This document shows, piece after piece, positions 4,643 through 6,202 of a DNA stretch of 6,202 bases (position 1 is its first letter; each line of letters starts with the position of its first letter). The stretch is from an uncultured Collinsella sp. (lineage in GTDB: Bacteria; Actinomycetota; Coriobacteriia; Coriobacteriales; Coriobacteriaceae), in contig CABUKY010000109.1 in assembly GCA_902492185.1 (NCBI GenBank), positions 1 through 6,202 of the forward strand, in the 5' to 3' direction. The notes under the pieces were generated by a model. The model did no database searches. It worked only from the letters and a program-made list of their open reading frames with translations, and was not told where the DNA came from. The translations under genes and the position numbers were made by a program.

Positions 4643-6202
4643 CTATCCGCACACACCGCATTTTGCACAGGCCGAAAGTGCGGCCGGAGCCTGCGCGATG
4701 CCGCCCTTTGCCGTCTCGCGCAGCGTGGCTGGCAACGCGTGGCCCACCGAGAGCATGACATGTGCCATCTGGTCAAACGGCACCAAGCTCTTAATGCCTG
4801 CGAGGGCGAGTTGTGCCGAGCTAAAGGCCGCTGCCACGCCGATGGCGTTGCGGTTTTGGCAGGGCACCTCCACGAGGCCACCGACGGGGTCACAAACGAG
4901 GCCCAGCAGGTTACTCAGCGCGATGGAACTGGCGTCGAGCGCCTGCTCGGGCGTGCCGCCGAGCATCTGCACCAGCGCGGCGGCTGCCATGGCGGCGGCG
5001 CTTCCCACCTCGGCCTGGCATCCGCCCTCGGCGCCGGCGACGCAGGCACTCGTGGTGAGGTTGAGGCCGATGGCGGCTGCGCAGTAGAGCGCGTCCATGA
5101 CTTGCTCGTCGTCGAGCTGCAGGCGATCGGCGAGCGCCAACACGCAGCCGGGCACGACACCCGCGGAGCCTGCCGTGGGGGCGGCGACGATCACTCCCAT
5201 CGTGGCGGAGCGCTCAAGCACGGCCATGGCGCGGGCCACGGCGTCGGTCTGAACGGGGCCCATCAGGCTTGCACTCAAATCGTTGCGGCCGGTGGCTTCG
5301 ACAAGCTTGGCCTCGCCGCCGATAAGCCCGCCGAGCGAACGCTGCGGATTGGCGAGGGGGGCCGTGGTCTCCTCGCGCATGACGTCGAGCACGCGGCGCA
5401 TAGCAGCGACGGCGTGGGCCTCGCCGGTCAGACGCGCCTCGCGAACGGCCATGACGGCGCCAATGCTGAGCCCCAGTTCCTCGCACGCATCGAGCAGCTG
5501 CTCGCCGTCGTCGAAGATTTCCTTGGCCGAGACGCCGGGAGATAGCGACGAGGCAGAACCGGGGAGCTCGATAAAGGTCGCGTAATCGACATTGTCGAGC
5601 TTGCGCAGCATGGGGACGACGGTGTCGTCGGGCGCGCCGTCGGTCTCAAAGACGGAGTAGGCCTGGCCGCCCACTTCGGTGCGGTAGGTGCGGCAGAAAG
5701 CGATGTTTACGTGGGCGTAGGCGAGCAGGTTGGTGAGCGCGGCGAGTACACCGGGGACGTCCTTGTGTGCCACGAAGAGCGTGGAATACATGCCCGAGAT
5801 GTCGACGCCGACGCCGTTAATGCGGCTGATGCGCATCTTTCCGCCGCCAAGGCTTTCACCGCGGACCTGTGCCGTGGCGCCCGTGTCATCGACCATGTCG
5901 ATGTCGACGGTATTGGGGTGGATGGAGGCGTCGTCGCCCTTGATGTCAAAGTGATATTCGAGGCCCTGCTCGCGCGCGAGGTCGAAGGCCTGCTTGATGT
6001 TCTCGTCATCGGTGTCGAGGCCCAGTATGCCCGCGACGAGCGCACGATCGGTGCCGTGGCCGCGGTAGGTGTGGGCGAAGGAGTTCCACAGGCCAAAGGT
6101 GACTTTGGTGATGCGGCCTTCCAGCAGGCTGGCGGCAACTTGGGCGCCGCGCAGGGCGCCGGCGGTGTGCGATGAGCTGGGGCCGACCATGACGGGGCCC
6201 AA
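4643..6202 (-). CDS. sdaA: L-serine dehydratase, iron-sulfur dependent, single chain (5' end outside window)
   Basis: This cytoplasmic enzyme deaminates L-serine to pyruvate and ammonia. The visible 519 residues begin inside the conserved L-G-P-V-M-V-G-P-S-S-S-H-T segment, so the window-edge TTG is an internal Leu codon and roughly 10-20 residues are missing. Visible order: the beta domain (1-135, GPSSSHT at 7-13); an ACT-like domain (about 139-213, TLFVAHKDVPGVLAALTNLL), a possible serine-sensing site; and the alpha catalytic domain (about 225-519). The alpha domain carries PTAGSAGVVPG (342-352) and three probable [4Fe-4S] ligands: C395 (EGGCQAEVGSA), C437 (GLVCDPVGG) and C448 (VPCQNRNA). 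Their spacings of 42 and 11 residues match the ligands I recall for Legionella L-serine dehydratase (Cys343/385/396). Beta and alpha parts are fused, unlike the two-gene Bacillus form. The chain ends in an unusual Cys-rich tail, CAKCGVCG. A terminator lies 18 bases after the TAG stop. Confidence 0.95.
   Translation of the reverse strand: MGPVMVGPSSSHTAGALRGAQVAASLLEGRITKVTFGLWNSFAHTYRGHGTDRALVAGILGLDTDDENIKQAFDLAREQGLEYHFDIKGDDASIHPNTVDIDMVDDTGATAQVRGESLGGGKMRISRINGVGVDISGMYSTLFVAHKDVPGVLAALTNLLAYAHVNIAFCRTYRTEVGGQAYSVFETDGAPDDTVVPMLRKLDNVDYATFIELPGSASSLSPGVSAKEIFDDGEQLLDACEELGLSIGAVMAVREARLTGEAHAVAAMRRVLDVMREETTAPLANPQRSLGGLIGGEAKLVEATGRNDLSASLMGPVQTDAVARAMAVLERSATMGVIVAAPTAGSAGVVPGCVLALADRLQLDDEQVMDALYCAAAIGLNLTTSACVAGAEGGCQAEVGSAAAMAAAALVQMLGGTPEQALDASSIALSNLLGLVCDPVGGLVEVPCQNRNAIGVAAAFSSAQLALAGIKSLVPFDQMAHVMLSVGHALPATLRETAKGGIAQAPAALSACAKCGVCG

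Noticed and set aside
4739..5545. A 268-codon plus-strand open frame opposite the L-serine dehydratase
   Set aside because: Its protein is rich in His, Gly and Ala with no recognisable domain, and it mirrors the codon pattern of the well-conserved dehydratase on the other strand. It is an antisense shadow of GC-rich coding DNA.
6200..6202. TTG at the window edge as the true start of the L-serine dehydratase
   Set aside because: It falls directly within the conserved region just before GPVMVGPSSSHT, where the family has a hydrophobic residue preceded by more N-terminal sequence, so it is an internal Leu codon.
1..6202. A mobile element, phage remnant, defence system or CRISPR array
   Set aside because: No transposase, integrase, nuclease, direct-repeat array or att-like duplication is visible, and base composition and coding strand are uniform throughout.

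Overview
All genes in this window lie on the minus strand, so the biological order runs from the right edge (6202) to the left edge (1). The DNA is GC-rich by eye. The exporter genes are of the kind found in single-membrane bacteria: a HlyD/YknX-like adaptor, a MacB-type ATPase and a MacB/FtsX-type permease, with no outer-membrane channel gene in view. With the fused iron-sulfur L-serine dehydratase and the YkuD L,D-transpeptidase, this suggests a gut actinomycete of the Coriobacteriia, possibly Collinsella-like. That placement is an inference from gene content and style, not from a marker gene.

Layout in transcription order: (1) 6202-4643, a single-chain [4Fe-4S] L-serine dehydratase whose first codons lie outside the window. 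It ends at a strong intrinsic terminator (4598-4624). (2) A promoter with a perfect TATAAT -10 box (4551-4556) in front of a 577-residue membrane-anchored L,D-transpeptidase (4493-2760). (3) A 132-base gap containing a GC-rich hairpin (2663-2690). (4) A three-gene ABC export operon: adaptor (2627-1191), ATPase (1191-418) and permease (421-1, cut by the window edge). The three genes are joined by TAATG and ATGA stop/start overlaps, each with a Shine-Dalgarno sequence inside the preceding gene.

How the genes work together: the dehydratase is metabolic (L-serine to pyruvate and ammonia) and is insulated from the rest by its terminator. The L,D-transpeptidase cross-links or modifies peptidoglycan outside the membrane. 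The adaptor, ATPase and permease should form a MacAB/YknXYZ-like exporter; its substrate cannot be read from the sequence. The transpeptidase and the adaptor both carry long cytoplasmic N-terminal tails with a similar T-[Q/E]-x-I-P motif. This could mark shared regulation by a Ser/Thr kinase or an FHA-domain protein and is the most interesting lead here.

I see no CRISPR array, tRNA, rRNA, insertion sequence or clearly novel multi-gene system. The window looks mostly like ordinary core or envelope genome.
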